A stretch of DNA of 64,000 bases, taken from assembly GCF_014524545.1 (NCBI RefSeq), contig NZ_CP053557.1, forward strand, positions 186,001-250,000. The letters are read 5' to 3'. Under the pieces are notes generated by a model, which made no database searches, was not told the origin of the DNA, and saw nothing but the letters and a program-made list of their open reading frames with translations. The translations under genes were made by a program, and so were the position numbers. This DNA comes from Exiguobacterium sp. Helios. Lineage in GTDB: Bacteria; Bacillota; Bacilli; Exiguobacteriales; Exiguobacteriaceae. Each line of letters begins with the position of its first letter. Positions within the stretch are counted from its first letter, which is position 1. Shown one piece after another: positions 8,818-18,516 of this stretch.

Positions 8818-10347
8818 ATGGCTTTAGCAGCAGATATTAAAGCACAACTCGCTCAATACCTCGATTTATTGGAAGGAGATCTTGTCCTCGCGGTCAGCGC
8901 CGGGACAGACTCCGTTTCTCTTGAGATGAGCGAGCTCGTCGAAGAAATCGCGAGCATGTCACCACGCATCAGCATCGAACAGGCGGCCTTGCCGCGGACA
9001 CCAAGCTTCAGCGTCAACCGTGTCGGTGAAGAGAGCGGGATTACGTTTGCCGGGATTCCACTCGGTCACGAGTTCACGTCCCTCGTCTTGGCGTTACTTC
9101 AAGTCAGCGGTCGCGCGCCGAAAGTCGACGCCGCACTGATCGAACAGATCAAAGGCATTAAAGAAACGTATCATTTCGAATCGTACATCAGTCTCAGTTG
9201 CCACAACTGTCCTGATGTCGTTCAAGCCCTAAACGTCATGAGTGTTCTGAATCCGAACATCAGCCACACGATGATTGACGGCGGTGCCTTTAAACAAGAA
9301 GTCGAAGCAAAAGAAATCATGGCTGTCCCGACCGTCTTCGTCAACGGCGAAGCCTTCGGAAACGGTCGGATGTCGCTCGAAGAGATTCTCGCGAAACTCG
9401 GTACAGGTGTCGACGCTTCTGATTTTGCGGACAAAGACCCGTACGACGTTCTTGTCGTCGGTGGCGGTCCCGCCGGTGCCAGTGCTGCGATTTACGCGGC
9501 ACGTAAAGGAATCCGGACGGGAATCGTCGCGGAACGCTTCGGTGGTCAGGTCATGGATACGATGAGTATCGAGAATTTCATCAGCATGAAGTATACGGAA
9601 GGTCCGAAACTCGTGGCGAGTCTTGAAGAACACGTCAAAGAGTACGGGATCGATGTCATGAACCTTCAACGGGCGACACGTCTTGAGAAGAAAGACCTCG
9701 TGGAACTGGAGCTTGAAAACGGTGCGGTCTTGAAAACGAAAAGTCTGATCCTCTCAACAGGAGCACGCTGGCGTAACATCGGTGTGCCGGGCGAACTTGA
9801 ATTCAAGAACAAAGGGGTTGCGTACTGTCCTCACTGTGACGGTCCACTCTTCGAAGGAAAACGCGTTGCGGTTATCGGCGGCGGGAATTCCGGTGTCGAA
9901 GCGGCGATTGATTTGGCCGGTCTCGTCAAACATGTGACGGTGCTTGAATTTGCACCGGAACTGAAAGCGGACGCGGTCTTACAAGACCGTCTCGCGAGTC
10001 TTCCGAACGTCACGGTCGTTGCCAACGCCCAGACGAAGGAAATCACGGGTACGGATAAAGTGAACGGCATCACGTATGTCGAACGCGAAACAGGTGCTGA
10101 GCACCATGTCGAGCTCGAAGGCGTTTTCGTCCAGATCGGTCTTGTGCCAAACACAGACTGGCTCGGCGAAACGATCGAACGCAACAAGTTCGGTGAAATC
10201 CTCGTTGATCGTCATGGCGCAACGAACATCCCGGGTGTCTTTGCAGCCGGCGACTGTACGGACAGTGCATACAAACAGATCATCATCTCGATGGGATCAG
10301 GTGCTACAGCAGCACTCGGTGCTTTCGATTATATGATTCGTAACTGA
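8818..10347 (+). CDS. ahpF: Alkyl hydroperoxide reductase subunit F
   Basis: 509 residues, full family length. The N-terminal tandem thioredoxin-like domain carries the CHNC redox pair (about residues 127-130), which reduces AhpC. From about residue 210 there is a thioredoxin-reductase-like flavoprotein with the FAD motif [17 protein letters not shown], the active-site CPHC near residues 337-340, the NAD(P)H motif [10 protein letters not shown] and a C-terminal AAGDCTD FAD motif. Electrons flow from NADH through FAD and the two disulfides to AhpC. It lies in an operon with ahpC and has its own terminator. Confidence 0.96.
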   Translation: MALAADIKAQLAQYLDLLEGDLVLAVSAGTDSVSLEMSELVEEIASMSPRISIEQAALPRTPSFSVNRVGEESGITFAGIPLGHEFTSLVLALLQVSGRAPKVDAALIEQIKGIKETYHFESYISLSCHNCPDVVQALNVMSVLNPNISHTMIDGGAFKQEVEAKEIMAVPTVFVNGEAFGNGRMSLEEILAKLGTGVDASDFADKDPYDVLVVGGGPAGASAAIYAARKGIRTGIVAERFGGQVMDTMSIENFISMKYTEGPKLVASLEEHVKEYGIDVMNLQRATRLEKKDLVELELENGAVLKTKSLILSTGARWRNIGVPGELEFKNKGVAYCPHCDGPLFEGKRVAVIGGGNSGVEAAIDLAGLVKHVTVLEFAPELKADAVLQDRLASLPNVTVVANAQTKEITGTDKVNGITYVERETGAEHHVELEGVFVQIGLVPNTDWLGETIERNKFGEILVDRHGATNIPGVFAAGDCTDSAYKQIIISMGSGATAALGAFDYMIRN

Positions 10348-10352
10348 TTATG

Positions 10353-10382
10353 AAAACGTCTTGCTTCGGCAAGGCGTTTTTT
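10353..10382 (+). terminator. Terminator of ahpCF
   Basis: A stem AAAACGTCTTGC / GCAAGGCGTTTT with a TTCG tetraloop is followed by T, just after the ahpF stop. Confidence 0.85.
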
Positions 10383-10427
10383 GATTGTAAAATCTAGTAT
10401 AAACAGAATCGCTACGAACAAAAGAGA

Positions 10428-10554
10428 ATTTTTCCCGTGCTTTTCTCGGGCGAGGCGCAAGCCGCGGCTTTTGCGACCACAGGTCTTAAAGCCGGGTCTC
10501 GCCTGCCTCTGACAGCGCGTAAACGCGCTTTTTCCCGTAGAAGTCACGGAAAAT
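10428..10554 (-). repeat. Structured GC-rich intergenic repeat, copy A
   Basis: No ORF explains this stretch. Its reverse complement aligns along most of its length with 35681-35803, sharing segments such as GGAAAAAGCGCG, GCGCTGTCAGAGG, CGAGA(A/C)CCGG and CCGCGGCTTG. The ends form an imperfect terminal inverted repeat (ATTTTTCCCGTG and CACGGAAAAT). Internal hairpins such as GCGCG-TTTA-CGCGC are kept in both copies with different loops. It sits between the ahpF terminator and the ECF S-component promoter. It could be a MITE-like element or a structured RNA. Confidence 0.7.
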
Positions 10555-10629
10555 CTTCTTTTAGGTCGATGTCGATACTTTCATTAGTAAAGATTCAGAT
10601 TCGAACTGACCCCTATAAATTGTTCGAAA

Positions 10630-10658
10630 TTGATACTTTTAGCTAGTCCAGCTATCTG
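10630..10658 (+). promoter_or_regulatory. Candidate promoter of the ECF S-component gene
   Basis: TTGATA (10630-10635), 17-nt spacer, TATCTG (10653-10658). A small hairpin (GATAGATT / AATCTATC) lies between the promoter and the gene at about 10657-10684. No known riboswitch pattern was recognised in this leader. Confidence 0.35.
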
Positions 10659-10703
10659 ATAGATTGAGAGTATTCAAAATCTATCATAAAGAAGGTCTGA
10701 CAC

Positions 10704-11246
10704 ATGCAAAAAGCAGCACCGTATTCAAGCACTCGTACCCGGCAACTCGTCATCACTTCAATGTCGATTGCACTTGTTTTTGTTGCTACATTTTTCATTA
10801 ATATTAAATTGCCGATCGCGGCAAATGGTGGACTTGTCCATATGGGAACAGCAATGTTGTTCCTGATTGCAATTCTCTTCGGACCCCGGACAGCAATGAT
10901 TGCCGGCGCGGTTGGAATGGGACTTTTCGATATCATGTCTGGTTGGGCACTTTGGGCGCCTTTCTCCTTTGTCGGTCGCGGTTTACAAGGATTCATCGTC
11001 GGTTGGATTGCTTGGACATATGGACGTAACGGAACAAAGCCCGGTGTCAATCTGCTTGCTATGATTGCATCGGTTCCCGCTATGCTCGCTGTCTATTATA
11101 TCTGTGAAGGAATTTTATATAGCAACTGGGTAGCCCCAGCATTATCCATCCCGGGTAACATCACACAAAACGTCGTCGGGATTCTCGTCGCGATTCCAGT
11201 CGGGATTGCCCTAAAGAAAACACGTTTCTTCCGTCAACGCGGCTGA
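10704..11246 (+). CDS. ECF transporter S component
   Basis: 180 residues with about six membrane segments. The sequence pattern (ITSMSIALVFVATFFINIKLPI, then GGLVHMGTAMLFLIAILFGPRTAMIAGAVG and GRGLQGFIVGW) matches the membrane substrate-binding component of energy-coupling-factor vitamin transporters (DUF1393/HmpT-like group). It needs the shared EcfA/EcfA'/EcfT module, which is not in this window. The substrate cannot be told from sequence or neighbours. It is a single gene with a terminator right behind it. Confidence 0.8.
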   Translation: MQKAAPYSSTRTRQLVITSMSIALVFVATFFINIKLPIAANGGLVHMGTAMLFLIAILFGPRTAMIAGAVGMGLFDIMSGWALWAPFSFVGRGLQGFIVGWIAWTYGRNGTKPGVNLLAMIASVPAMLAVYYICEGILYSNWVAPALSIPGNITQNVVGILVAIPVGIALKKTRFFRQRG

Positions 11247-11260
11247 TTTCACACAAACAA

Positions 11261-11293
11261 CCCCGCTCTCTTCAAGAGAACGGGGCTTTTTTT
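11261..11293 (+). terminator. Terminator of the ECF S-component gene
   Basis: Stem CCCCGCTCTC / GAGAACGGGG with a short loop, followed by seven T. It may also help end mqo transcription from the other strand, where a weaker T-rich tail is present. Confidence 0.85.
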
Positions 11294-11309
11294 GCTTCTT
11301 ATGATGTGT

Positions 11310-12803
11310 TTAACGAATCGGTTGTGCTTCCGTTAATTCAAGTGTTTTGGTTGTTTCGGCGTGGATTTGATCAAAGAGTTCCGGATTCGCGACGAGTGAC
11401 GTGCCGTACGACGGAATCATTTCTTTGATTTTTGCTTCCCAGCCAGGCAGTTGATCCGGGAAACACTTGGCCAGCACTTCTAGCATGACCGGTACGGCTG
11501 TTGAAGCGCCTGGTGATGCGCCGAGCAACGCTGCAACCGAACCGTCTGCCGCACTGACGACTTCTGTTCCGAACTGAAGTGTCCCCTTGCCTTGCGGTGT
11601 ATCTTTGATGACCTGCACCCGTTGACCGGCAACGACGACATCCCAGTCTTCCGTCTTCGCGTTCGGAATGAACTCACGCAGTTCGTTCATCCGTTGCTCC
11701 GTCGACAGTAAGACCTGTTCGATCAAGTACTTCGTCAGTCCCATCTCTTTTGCGCCTGCCGCAAGCATCGTCAAGACATTGTTCGGTTTAACCGATGTGA
11801 TTAAATCAAGATTCGATCCCGTCTTGAGGAACTTCGGCGAGAAGCCAGCAAACGGTCCGAATAAGAGTGATTTTTGACCGTCAATGTAACGTGTATCCAA
11901 GTGCGGGACAGACATCGGCGGTGCACCGACTTTCGCTTTCCCGTAGACTTTCGCATGATGACGCTCGGCGATTTCCGGGTTTTTACAGACGAGGAACAAG
12001 CCGCTGACCGGGAATCCGCCAATCTGTTTCGACTCCGGAATCCCTGTTTTTTGAAGCAACGGCAAGCTTCCACCGCCGCCGCCGATAAAGACGAACTTCG
12101 CGGTATGATGTTCAATCCGGTTGTCGCGTTCGTTTTTGACTTTGACTTCCCAGCCGCCGTCGACCCGTTTCAAGTCTTCGACACCGTGACCGTAGTTAAT
12201 CTCGACATCAAGTTGTTTTAAATGATCAAACAGAATCCGTGTCAGTGCTCCGAAATTGACGTCCGTTCCCGAATCGATTTTAGTTGCTGCGATCGGCTCC
12301 GGTGATGTCCGGCCTTCCATGATCAACGGAATCCATTGTTTCAGCTGTTCCGGATCTTCCGAAAATTCCATCCCTTTGAACAACGGATTAGCTGAGAGCG
12401 CTTCCAATCGTTTTTTCAGGAATGTGACGTTTTCCGCCCCTTCGACCATACTCATATGTGGAATCGGCATGATGAATTCTTTTGGATTCGGCAACACCTG
12501 TTCTTTGACGAGGTGCGACCAGAACTGGCGCGACAACTGAAACTGCTCGTTGACCTTGACGGCCTTGCTGATGTCGATCGTTCCGTCGGTGTTTTCCGTC
12601 GTATAGTTCAGTTCACAAAGTGCTGCGTGACCTGTCCCCGCGTTGTTCCATTCATTTGAACTTTCTTCCCCAGCACTTGCTAACTTCTCGAATACTTTAA
12701 TCTTCATGTCCGGCGCAAGCTCTTTTAATAAGACCCCTAACGTTGCGCTCATGACTCCGGCACCAATCAAAATAACATCTGTTTGTTTAGGCATACTGCT
12801 CAT
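11310..12803 (-). CDS. mqo: Malate:quinone oxidoreductase
   Basis: 497 residues, the usual Mqo length. The N-terminal FAD motif is [17 protein letters not shown]. Conserved Mqo segments include [37 protein letters not shown] and [11 protein letters not shown]. This peripheral membrane flavoenzyme oxidises malate to oxaloacetate and passes electrons to the quinone pool, in place of or beside NAD-dependent malate dehydrogenase. The ATG at 12803 has GGAAGG 6 nt upstream. A cre-like site covers its promoter. Confidence 0.95.
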   Translation of the reverse strand: MSSMPKQTDVILIGAGVMSATLGVLLKELAPDMKIKVFEKLASAGEESSNEWNNAGTGHAALCELNYTTENTDGTIDISKAVKVNEQFQLSRQFWSHLVKEQVLPNPKEFIMPIPHMSMVEGAENVTFLKKRLEALSANPLFKGMEFSEDPEQLKQWIPLIMEGRTSPEPIAATKIDSGTDVNFGALTRILFDHLKQLDVEINYGHGVEDLKRVDGGWEVKVKNERDNRIEHHTAKFVFIGGGGGSLPLLQKTGIPESKQIGGFPVSGLFLVCKNPEIAERHHAKVYGKAKVGAPPMSVPHLDTRYIDGQKSLLFGPFAGFSPKFLKTGSNLDLITSVKPNNVLTMLAAGAKEMGLTKYLIEQVLLSTEQRMNELREFIPNAKTEDWDVVVAGQRVQVIKDTPQGKGTLQFGTEVVSAADGSVAALLGASPGASTAVPVMLEVLAKCFPDQLPGWEAKIKEMIPSYGTSLVANPELFDQIHAETTKTLELTEAQPIR

Positions 12804-12826
12804 GATATCCTTCCTATCCCCGTTTG

Positions 12827-12864
12827 ATATTATGGACCTGTCATACCAGTTGAAAGCGCTCGTA
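12827..12864 (-). promoter_or_regulatory. mqo promoter with overlapping cre-like site
   Basis: On the minus strand TTTCAA (12850-12855), 17-nt spacer, TAATAT (12827-12832). TGAAAGCGCTCGTA on the plus strand (12851-12864) fits the CcpA cre consensus and covers the -35, suggesting catabolite repression of mqo. Confidence 0.5.
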
Positions 12865-13037
12865 TGACGACAACTTACCTTTCCAGTATAACCCTATCAC
12901 AGGTCATTCATAAATTAAAATATTGGGTGTCTCCACTTAAAAATAAATCGGCTTCCGAGTGTAATAGGACACATCCGAAGACATACTTTCCAGCAAACGG
13001 GCTATATACTCCTATAGAAGAAAAAGGAGGAACGTGC

Positions 13038-14564
13038 ATGGCAACGCGCTGGATTTTCGGCAATCAACTCAATCACAGCTTACCGCTTCTGACAGAAGCG
13101 GATCCAGAAGAAGATATCATCCTGATGGTCGAAGCAACGTCCCGCTCGACCTGGAAGGCATATCATAAACAAAAATTGGTGCTGATCTTTTCGGCGATGC
13201 GTCATTTCGCAGAAGAACTCCGGGACAAAGGATTTAAAGTCGATTACCGGGAAGCGGACTCGTTTGACGATGCTTGGAAGCAGCACCAGAAGCAGTACAA
13301 ACCGACACACCTGCTCTATACAGCCATCACAGACGAACCGATGCGCCGTATCATGCAAAAATTTCAGGACGCTCTCCCGAAAACGATCACCGTCAACATC
13401 TGTTCCGATGTTCCGCTCTTTTTATTGACGCAGGACGAAGCTGTGGCACTACTTGGGGATAAACCGTGGAAGATGGATCGCTTTTACCGGCAGCTTCGAA
13501 AAGACCGTCGCCTGTTGATGAACGGAAACAAACCACTCGGCGGAAAATGGTCGTTTGATGCGGATAACCGAAAACCGGCGAAGGACGGCGTTGATTTTAA
13601 AGTACCGATCCGGTTTCGTCCGGATCAGATCACACGCGACGTCATGAAAAAAGTCGAAACGTCATTTGCCGATCATCCGGGGCAGCTTGAGACATTCCAC
13701 TGGCCGGTTACCCGAACGGAAGCCCAGCGCGCGCTCGCCCGGTTCATTGAGGAACGGCTAGAGACATTCGGCACTTATCAGGATGCGATGCTAACGGGAG
13801 AGGATACGTTATCCCACTCCCTGCTCTCCTCGTCGATCAATATCGGCTTACTGTCACCGGACGAAGTCATCAAAGCGGCGGCGGCCGCACTGGAAGACCA
13901 GGAAGCACCGCTTAATGCTGTCGAAGGATTCATCCGGCAGATTCTCGGGTGGCGCGAATACATGCGGGCGGTTTATTTAAGTAAGATGCCGGGGTACGAA
14001 CAGGTCAATGTCCTGCAACACAACCGAGATTTGCCGGACTTCTTCTGGGACGGCGAAACAACGATGACGTGTGTCGCGGAATCACTGCGTCCAGTCGTCG
14101 AAACGGCGCACAATCACCACATTCAGCGGCTGATGGTGCTCGGGAACTTTGCTAATCTGTTTGAGATTTCCCCGCAACAAACAGCGGACTGGTTTAACGA
14201 AATGTATATCGATGCCTATGAATGGGTCGTCCTGCCGAACGTTCTCGGGATGGCGTTGCATGCCGACGGCGGTCTCTTGTCGACAAAACCGTACATTGCG
14301 TCGGCAAACTATATTCATAAAATGAGCGATTATTGCGGGAACTGTCCCTTTAACCAGAAGGATGCGCTTGGCGACAATGCCTGTCCCTTCAACGCCTTAT
14401 ACTGGGACTTCATCGCCCGGCACGAGGAACGTTTCGCCGGTAACCAACGGATGTCGATGATGTACCGGCAGTGGGCAAAACGCGACAAAGCGGACCAGCA
14501 GGCGATTCGCAAAAAAGCGACCGCCTTGAAGAAACAGCTGGCGGATGGCACATTTCACCGCTGA
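13038..14564 (+). CDS. FeS-containing bacterial photolyase/cryptochrome (DPRP, FeS-BCP family)
   Basis: 508 residues from the ATG at 13038, which has AGGAGG upstream; the reading frame is open further upstream but without an RBS. It matches the deoxyribodipyrimidine photolyase-related family (PhrB/CryB), which uses FAD and light to repair (6-4) lesions or acts as a photoreceptor. Four cysteines at about 345, 433, 436 and 449 (in TCVAES, CGNCPF and ACPFNA) are where these proteins bind a [4Fe-4S] cluster. WREYMR and the WVVLPNVLGMALHADGG region line the FAD pocket. Repair versus sensory function is not decidable from sequence alone. Confidence 0.9.
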   Translation: MATRWIFGNQLNHSLPLLTEADPEEDIILMVEATSRSTWKAYHKQKLVLIFSAMRHFAEELRDKGFKVDYREADSFDDAWKQHQKQYKPTHLLYTAITDEPMRRIMQKFQDALPKTITVNICSDVPLFLLTQDEAVALLGDKPWKMDRFYRQLRKDRRLLMNGNKPLGGKWSFDADNRKPAKDGVDFKVPIRFRPDQITRDVMKKVETSFADHPGQLETFHWPVTRTEAQRALARFIEERLETFGTYQDAMLTGEDTLSHSLLSSSINIGLLSPDEVIKAAAAALEDQEAPLNAVEGFIRQILGWREYMRAVYLSKMPGYEQVNVLQHNRDLPDFFWDGETTMTCVAESLRPVVETAHNHHIQRLMVLGNFANLFEISPQQTADWFNEMYIDAYEWVVLPNVLGMALHADGGLLSTKPYIASANYIHKMSDYCGNCPFNQKDALGDNACPFNALYWDFIARHEERFAGNQRMSMMYRQWAKRDKADQQAIRKKATALKKQLADGTFHR

Positions 14565-14581
14565 GTCTCGTATCAAAAAAT

Positions 14582-14623
14582 AAGACCCGGCTCCCTGACA
14601 AGTAAGGCAGGGAGCCGGGTCTT
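14582..14623. terminator. Bidirectional terminator between photolyase and permease
   Basis: A 16-bp perfect stem (AAGACCCGGCTCCCTG / CAGGGAGCCGGGTCTT) with a 10-nt loop lies between two convergent genes and could serve both. Confidence 0.85.
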
Positions 14624-14642
14624 TACTTATTTCCTTGATGTA

Positions 14643-16010
14643 TTATGCACTATGACGTTCTGCTTTTTGATGTTTTTTCGTCCGCAGCTGATACAGGACA
14701 AACAATCCGATGAACCAGACCGGTGTCAGGAGAAGCGCAGGACGTGTTTCATCCGCAACCAGCATGACGATTAAGATCAGCGTGAACAGACCGAGCACAA
14801 GATAGTTAACGAACGGTGTGAGTGGCGCTTTGAACGTCGATGCAGCATGCAATTCAGGCTGTGTCTTCTTGTATTTCAAGTGACAGACGAGAATAACGCC
14901 CCAAACCCAGATGAAACAGATCGCACTGATCGTCGTCACGATGCTGAACGCTTGTCCCGGAAGTAATTTACTCAACAGAGCCCCACCCGAGACGACCAGC
15001 GTCGAGACGAACAACGCATTCGCCGGCACATGATTTTTATTGAGCTTCGAAAATGATTGAGGTGCCTGTTTTTGATTCCCGAGATTATAGAGAATCCGGC
15101 TCGTCGAGAACATTCCGCTGTTACAAGCAGATGCGGCTGATGTCAGAACGACGAAGTTGATGATTCCGGCCGCGACCGGAATCCCAATCAGACTAAACGT
15201 CTTGACGAACGGACTTTCCGTTGCGTTCAGTCCGGTCCATGGATTGATCATCAAGAGGACAAGCAAGGCACCGACGTAGAAGAACAAAATCCGTAACGGA
15301 ATTTTATTGATTGCGGACGGAATGTTCTTTTTCGGATCAGCCGTTTCGGCGGCCGAGACTCCGACCAGTTCCACTCCGACATAAGCGAAGACGACCATTT
15401 GGAACGACAACAGGAATCCGGTGACACCGTTCGGGAACATCCCGCCGTGCTGCCACAAGTTCTTGACCGTGACCGGTCCTGCATCCGTATTAAAGCCGAT
15501 CACGAGCAAAACGATTCCGACGCCGATCAAGACTAAAATCGTGACGACTTTGATCAAGGCGAACCAAAACTCGAGTTCTCCGAACAGTTTGACCGTCAGG
15601 AGATTAAAGCCGAGTAAGATCAACAGGGCGATAACGGCCGGAATCCATTGTGGGATATCAAACCAGTATTTGACGTAAACACCGACGGCGATCACGTCGG
15701 CCATCGCCGTCATGATCCAGCAGAACCAATACGTCCAGCCGGTTACGAACGCGGCGCGCGGTCCGAGATAATCTTCCGCGATATCCGTCAGGGACTGATA
15801 ACCGGCTTTTGACAACAGTAACTCTCCGAGTGCCCGCATGACGAAGAAAATCGCAATCCCGACAAGCAGATAAGCAAATACGATCGATGGACCGGCCAGC
15901 TGAATCGCTTTCCCCGATCCTAAAAACAACCCTGTTCCGATCGTTCCACCAATCGCAATCAATTGGACATGACGATTCGATAAATCCCGCTTTAATCCTT
16001 GCTGTTCCAA
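14643..16010 (-). CDS. APC-family amino acid permease, probable glycine/alanine/serine importer
   Basis: 455 residues with about 12 membrane segments. The N-terminus (LSNRHVQLIAIGGTIGTGLFLGSG) and AYVGVELVGVSAAET are typical of the amino acid transporter (AAT) branch including CycA, GabP and AlaP. A glycine riboswitch with its own terminator sits in the leader, so glycine, D-alanine or D-serine is the most likely substrate (inference). The start is a TTG at 16008-16010, with a strong AAGGAGGAG about 8 nt upstream and no closer ATG. The basic, histidine-containing tail is cytoplasmic. Confidence 0.85.
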   Translation of the reverse strand: MEQQGLKRDLSNRHVQLIAIGGTIGTGLFLGSGKAIQLAGPSIVFAYLLVGIAIFFVMRALGELLLSKAGYQSLTDIAEDYLGPRAAFVTGWTYWFCWIMTAMADVIAVGVYVKYWFDIPQWIPAVIALLILLGFNLLTVKLFGELEFWFALIKVVTILVLIGVGIVLLVIGFNTDAGPVTVKNLWQHGGMFPNGVTGFLLSFQMVVFAYVGVELVGVSAAETADPKKNIPSAINKIPLRILFFYVGALLVLLMINPWTGLNATESPFVKTFSLIGIPVAAGIINFVVLTSAASACNSGMFSTSRILYNLGNQKQAPQSFSKLNKNHVPANALFVSTLVVSGGALLSKLLPGQAFSIVTTISAICFIWVWGVILVCHLKYKKTQPELHAASTFKAPLTPFVNYLVLGLFTLILIVMLVADETRPALLLTPVWFIGLFVLYQLRTKKHQKAERHSA

Positions 16011-16075
16011 ACCTGAACTCCTCCTTTGATGATCTCTCTGTTTCCCCCCCGGTCAGACTGTTCTGTCAGTCCAAC

Positions 16076-16106
16076 AAAAAAAGAGACTGGACGGGTGTCC
16101 AATCTC
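16076..16106 (-). terminator. Terminator in the permease leader (glycine riboswitch expression platform)
   Basis: On the minus strand the stem GAGATTGGAC / GTCCAGTCTC with a 4-nt loop is followed by seven T, between the glycine aptamer and the permease start. Glycine binding would be expected either to prevent it (ON switch) or to favour it; sequence alone does not tell which. Confidence 0.75.
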
Positions 16107-16177
16107 AAAAAAATCATCAGAATAGCAAATAATCATTTTCCGGTCGGCAAAGCCCACACAAAAAAATAAAGATTTAG

Positions 16178-16250
16178 TACTCTTCTGTCCTTTTGCCTGA
16201 GATTGTGAACCCTTCGGCGCCGTTTACACGGTCTCTCCAGAAGCTGCTCC
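16178..16250 (-). ncRNA. Glycine riboswitch (single aptamer)
   Basis: On the minus strand the conserved glycine aptamer pieces appear in order: a P1 strand CTTCTG, GGAGAGACCGTG, GGCGCCGAAGG, then TCTCAGGCAAAAGGACAGAAG closing P1. Only one aptamer is visible rather than the common tandem. It is 70 nt upstream of a terminator and about 170 nt upstream of an amino acid permease. Confidence 0.88.
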
Positions 16251-16332
16251 TGCCATAGTTTGACCCATGACAATCATAGCTTTCTCTTTTTATTCGGTTG
16301 CTGAGGTGACATAATCACCTGAATTGTTTCTA

Positions 16333-16361
16333 ATACTAGTAATCTTATGATCGTTTGTCAA
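16333..16361 (-). promoter_or_regulatory. Promoter of the glycine riboswitch-permease transcript
   Basis: On the minus strand TTGACA (16356-16361), 17-nt spacer, TAGTAT (16333-16338), giving a 5' leader of about 310 nt. Confidence 0.75.
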
Positions 16362-16467
16362 CCGTTTTATCAAATTCTTTCATTTCTTCTTTCATAACTT
16401 GAAAGAGGATTTTCCATTCTATTACCAGAACTCTTTCATATGGTTACATCTAGAGGAGGTACTTACA

Positions 16468-17022
16468 TTGCAGACCTATTATCTTATCCGACATTGTGAA
16501 GCAACCGGACAAGCAGCCGATGCTCCGTTGACGCCACAAGGTCAAAAACAAGCGCTATTACTCGCTGATTTTTTTAAATCCATTCCGATTGACCGGATTT
16601 TATCGAGTCCATTTCGACGCGCATACGACACTGTTTTTCCGCTTTCCACTATGTATAATTGTCCAATCGAATTGGAGAATCGGTTGCAGGAACGTATACT
16701 CAGTACTTCTTCGTTAAATGACTGGCGGGCTGACTTAAAAGCGACATTTTCCGATCTCAAGCTCCGATTTCCCGGTGGTGAATCCAGTCGTGAAGCAATG
16801 GAACGGACCTCATCTGTCCTCCATGAGGCATTTCTTCATCCTGCCCGTCACACCGTATTGGTGACGCACGGAAACGCGATGGCTCTATTGTTAAAATCCA
16901 TCGATTCAAATTTTGGCTATCCGGACTGGGAACAGTTGCGTAACCCGGATATCTATCGTCTCGTCAAAAACTCTGAGGGTCTGACTTTCGAACGCTTGCC
17001 TTTCAATGAGCAAACAGACTGA
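16468..17022 (+). CDS. Histidine phosphatase family protein
   Basis: 184 residues beginning at a TTG (16468) that has AGAGGAGGT exactly 7 nt upstream; an in-frame upstream extension has no ribosome binding site. The N-terminal RHCEATG is the RHG active-site motif of the phosphoglycerate mutase-like superfamily, and VLVTHGNAMALLL carries the second catalytic histidine. SSPFRRAYDT fits the conserved third motif. It is probably a phosphatase of unknown substrate rather than a mutase. It stands alone. Confidence 0.85.
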   Translation: MQTYYLIRHCEATGQAADAPLTPQGQKQALLLADFFKSIPIDRILSSPFRRAYDTVFPLSTMYNCPIELENRLQERILSTSSLNDWRADLKATFSDLKLRFPGGESSREAMERTSSVLHEAFLHPARHTVLVTHGNAMALLLKSIDSNFGYPDWEQLRNPDIYRLVKNSEGLTFERLPFNEQTD

Positions 17023-17173
17023 AGGAAAAACGTCATTTTTTCAAGTATTCACCAAATGCATCTGACGACTTTTTACCTATTCTTTTATCTTATAGGAAAC
17101 ATAAGAATTATCTATTTTACTTCCCCTTCGAACTCGACTACATTTAACGAATTTATAACAAAGTGAAGTAGTT

Positions 17174-17198
17174 CAAATCCCTGTCAGACAGGGATTTG
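17174..17198 (+). promoter_or_regulatory. Leader hairpin upstream of the MFS gene
   Basis: CAAATCCCTG and CAGGGATTTG form a 10-bp stem with a 5-nt loop, 25 nt before the MFS start. No T run follows, so this is not a clear terminator; the role is unknown. Confidence 0.4.
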
Positions 17199-17222
17199 TC
17201 TTAAGAAAAGAAGGGGTATGTT

Positions 17223-18467
17223 ATGTCTACACAATCTAATCATGCACGAAAAGGGTATTTGATGATGGCTGTCCTCTGGTTCGCCTATGCGACGTTCGCC
17301 ATGAACTGGGTCGCCGGTTCCTCATTACCCCCGCAAATCACGGCTCATTTCTTCGGAGACCGGACCGTTGACCCGTTGATTTCACAACTCGTCAATTATT
17401 CAATCACGACGGCCCGCGTCTTCGCGAACATTTTGGCGGCACTGATTTTGATGAAACTGGGACCTAAAAAAGCACCGATGCTCGCCCTGTTGTTTCTGAT
17501 GATGTCCATCGTCGCCATTTATCTGCCGAACTACTGGGCCTATACGGCGGCACGGATGGTCATGGGTCTCGGCGGCTCGATGGTCATTGTCTACATGAAT
17601 CCGGTCGTCACCCGTTACATCAGCGATCCGACGGAAAAACTGCGGATCAATGCGCTCAATACCGTCTCGTATAATGTCGGTGCGTTTGTCGTCTCGTTAC
17701 TGTTTACGTTTTTTGCGACACAATTCACGAACAACTGGCAGCTGCCGTTAACGATTTTTGCTGCTTTGACAGCGATTCTGTTCCTCGCCTGGTTGATTTT
17801 TAGTGAAGAATTTGACTTAAATACGGCAAGCGATCAAAACGAAGTCGTCACGGCTTACGGCTACCGGGATGCGATTAAAGACAGCTTCTTATGGAAGTAT
17901 GCGATCGCGTTCGGCGGCTTCCTGACACTTTACATCCTGTCGCTCGTCGGACTCAAACCGGTGTTTGACACGTATACTGAGTTAAACGGATCGCTCGTTA
18001 ATCTGCTGGTCTCCGGTGCCGGTATTATCGGAACCTTCGTCGGTCTGAAAATCGGCAGCCGCGGGACACCGCGAAAACCGATTCTTCTGATCAGCGGCTT
18101 CGTGATGATCGGCAGCTTCATCGTCACGGTTGCGTTTGGCAACATATCACCGCTCGTCTCGTATATCTTTGCTTTCGTCTCTGGGTTCGCGATGTACATT
18201 CAGTATCCGATTTTCATGAATCTGGCCCACGAAATGAAGGGTATGACACCACAAAAGATCACCGTCTTGTTCGGCCTGTTCTGGGCGATTGCGTAGGCAA
18301 CCCAAACCATCTTTACGATTATTTGGAGTTACACGCTCGGTCAGATGGCTTATACGGCGTCGATGGTCGTCTTTTTCCTCAGCTGTTCGACTTACCTGAT
18401 CTTTAGTCTCTTTTTACCGGAAACCAAACCGAAACAATCGGTTCCGGCTTCGAAAAAAACAGCCTGA
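17223..18467 (+). pseudogene. MFS transporter interrupted by an in-frame TAG stop
   Basis: The ATG at 17223 (AAGGGG upstream) opens a major facilitator protein with GFLTLYILSLVG and RGTPRKPILLISGF segments. Translation stops at TAG 18294-18296, after 357 residues. The same frame then continues without interruption for 56 codons (ATQTIFTIIWSYTLGQMAYT...), giving a last membrane pair and a basic tail, to TGA at 18465-18467. The total of 414 codons fits a 12-segment transporter. A single change (TAT or TAC to TAG) explains it. The truncated product would lack about the last two membrane segments. Substrate unknown. Confidence 0.85.
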
Positions 18468-18471
18468 TTGC

Positions 18472-18516
18472 AAACAATCCCCAGTGTCGCCTGCGACCTG
18501 GGGATTGTTTATTTTT
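18472..18516. terminator. Terminator between MFS and Nudix genes
   Basis: A 13-bp stem (AAACAATCCCCAG / CTGGGGATTGTTT) is followed on the plus strand by ATTTTTG. It lies between convergent genes and overlaps the end of the Nudix gene. Confidence 0.75.

Noticed and set aside
12864-13037. Extended N-terminus for the photolyase
   Set aside because: The in-frame upstream region has no ribosome binding site and no conserved sequence; AGGAGG before the ATG at 13038 decides.
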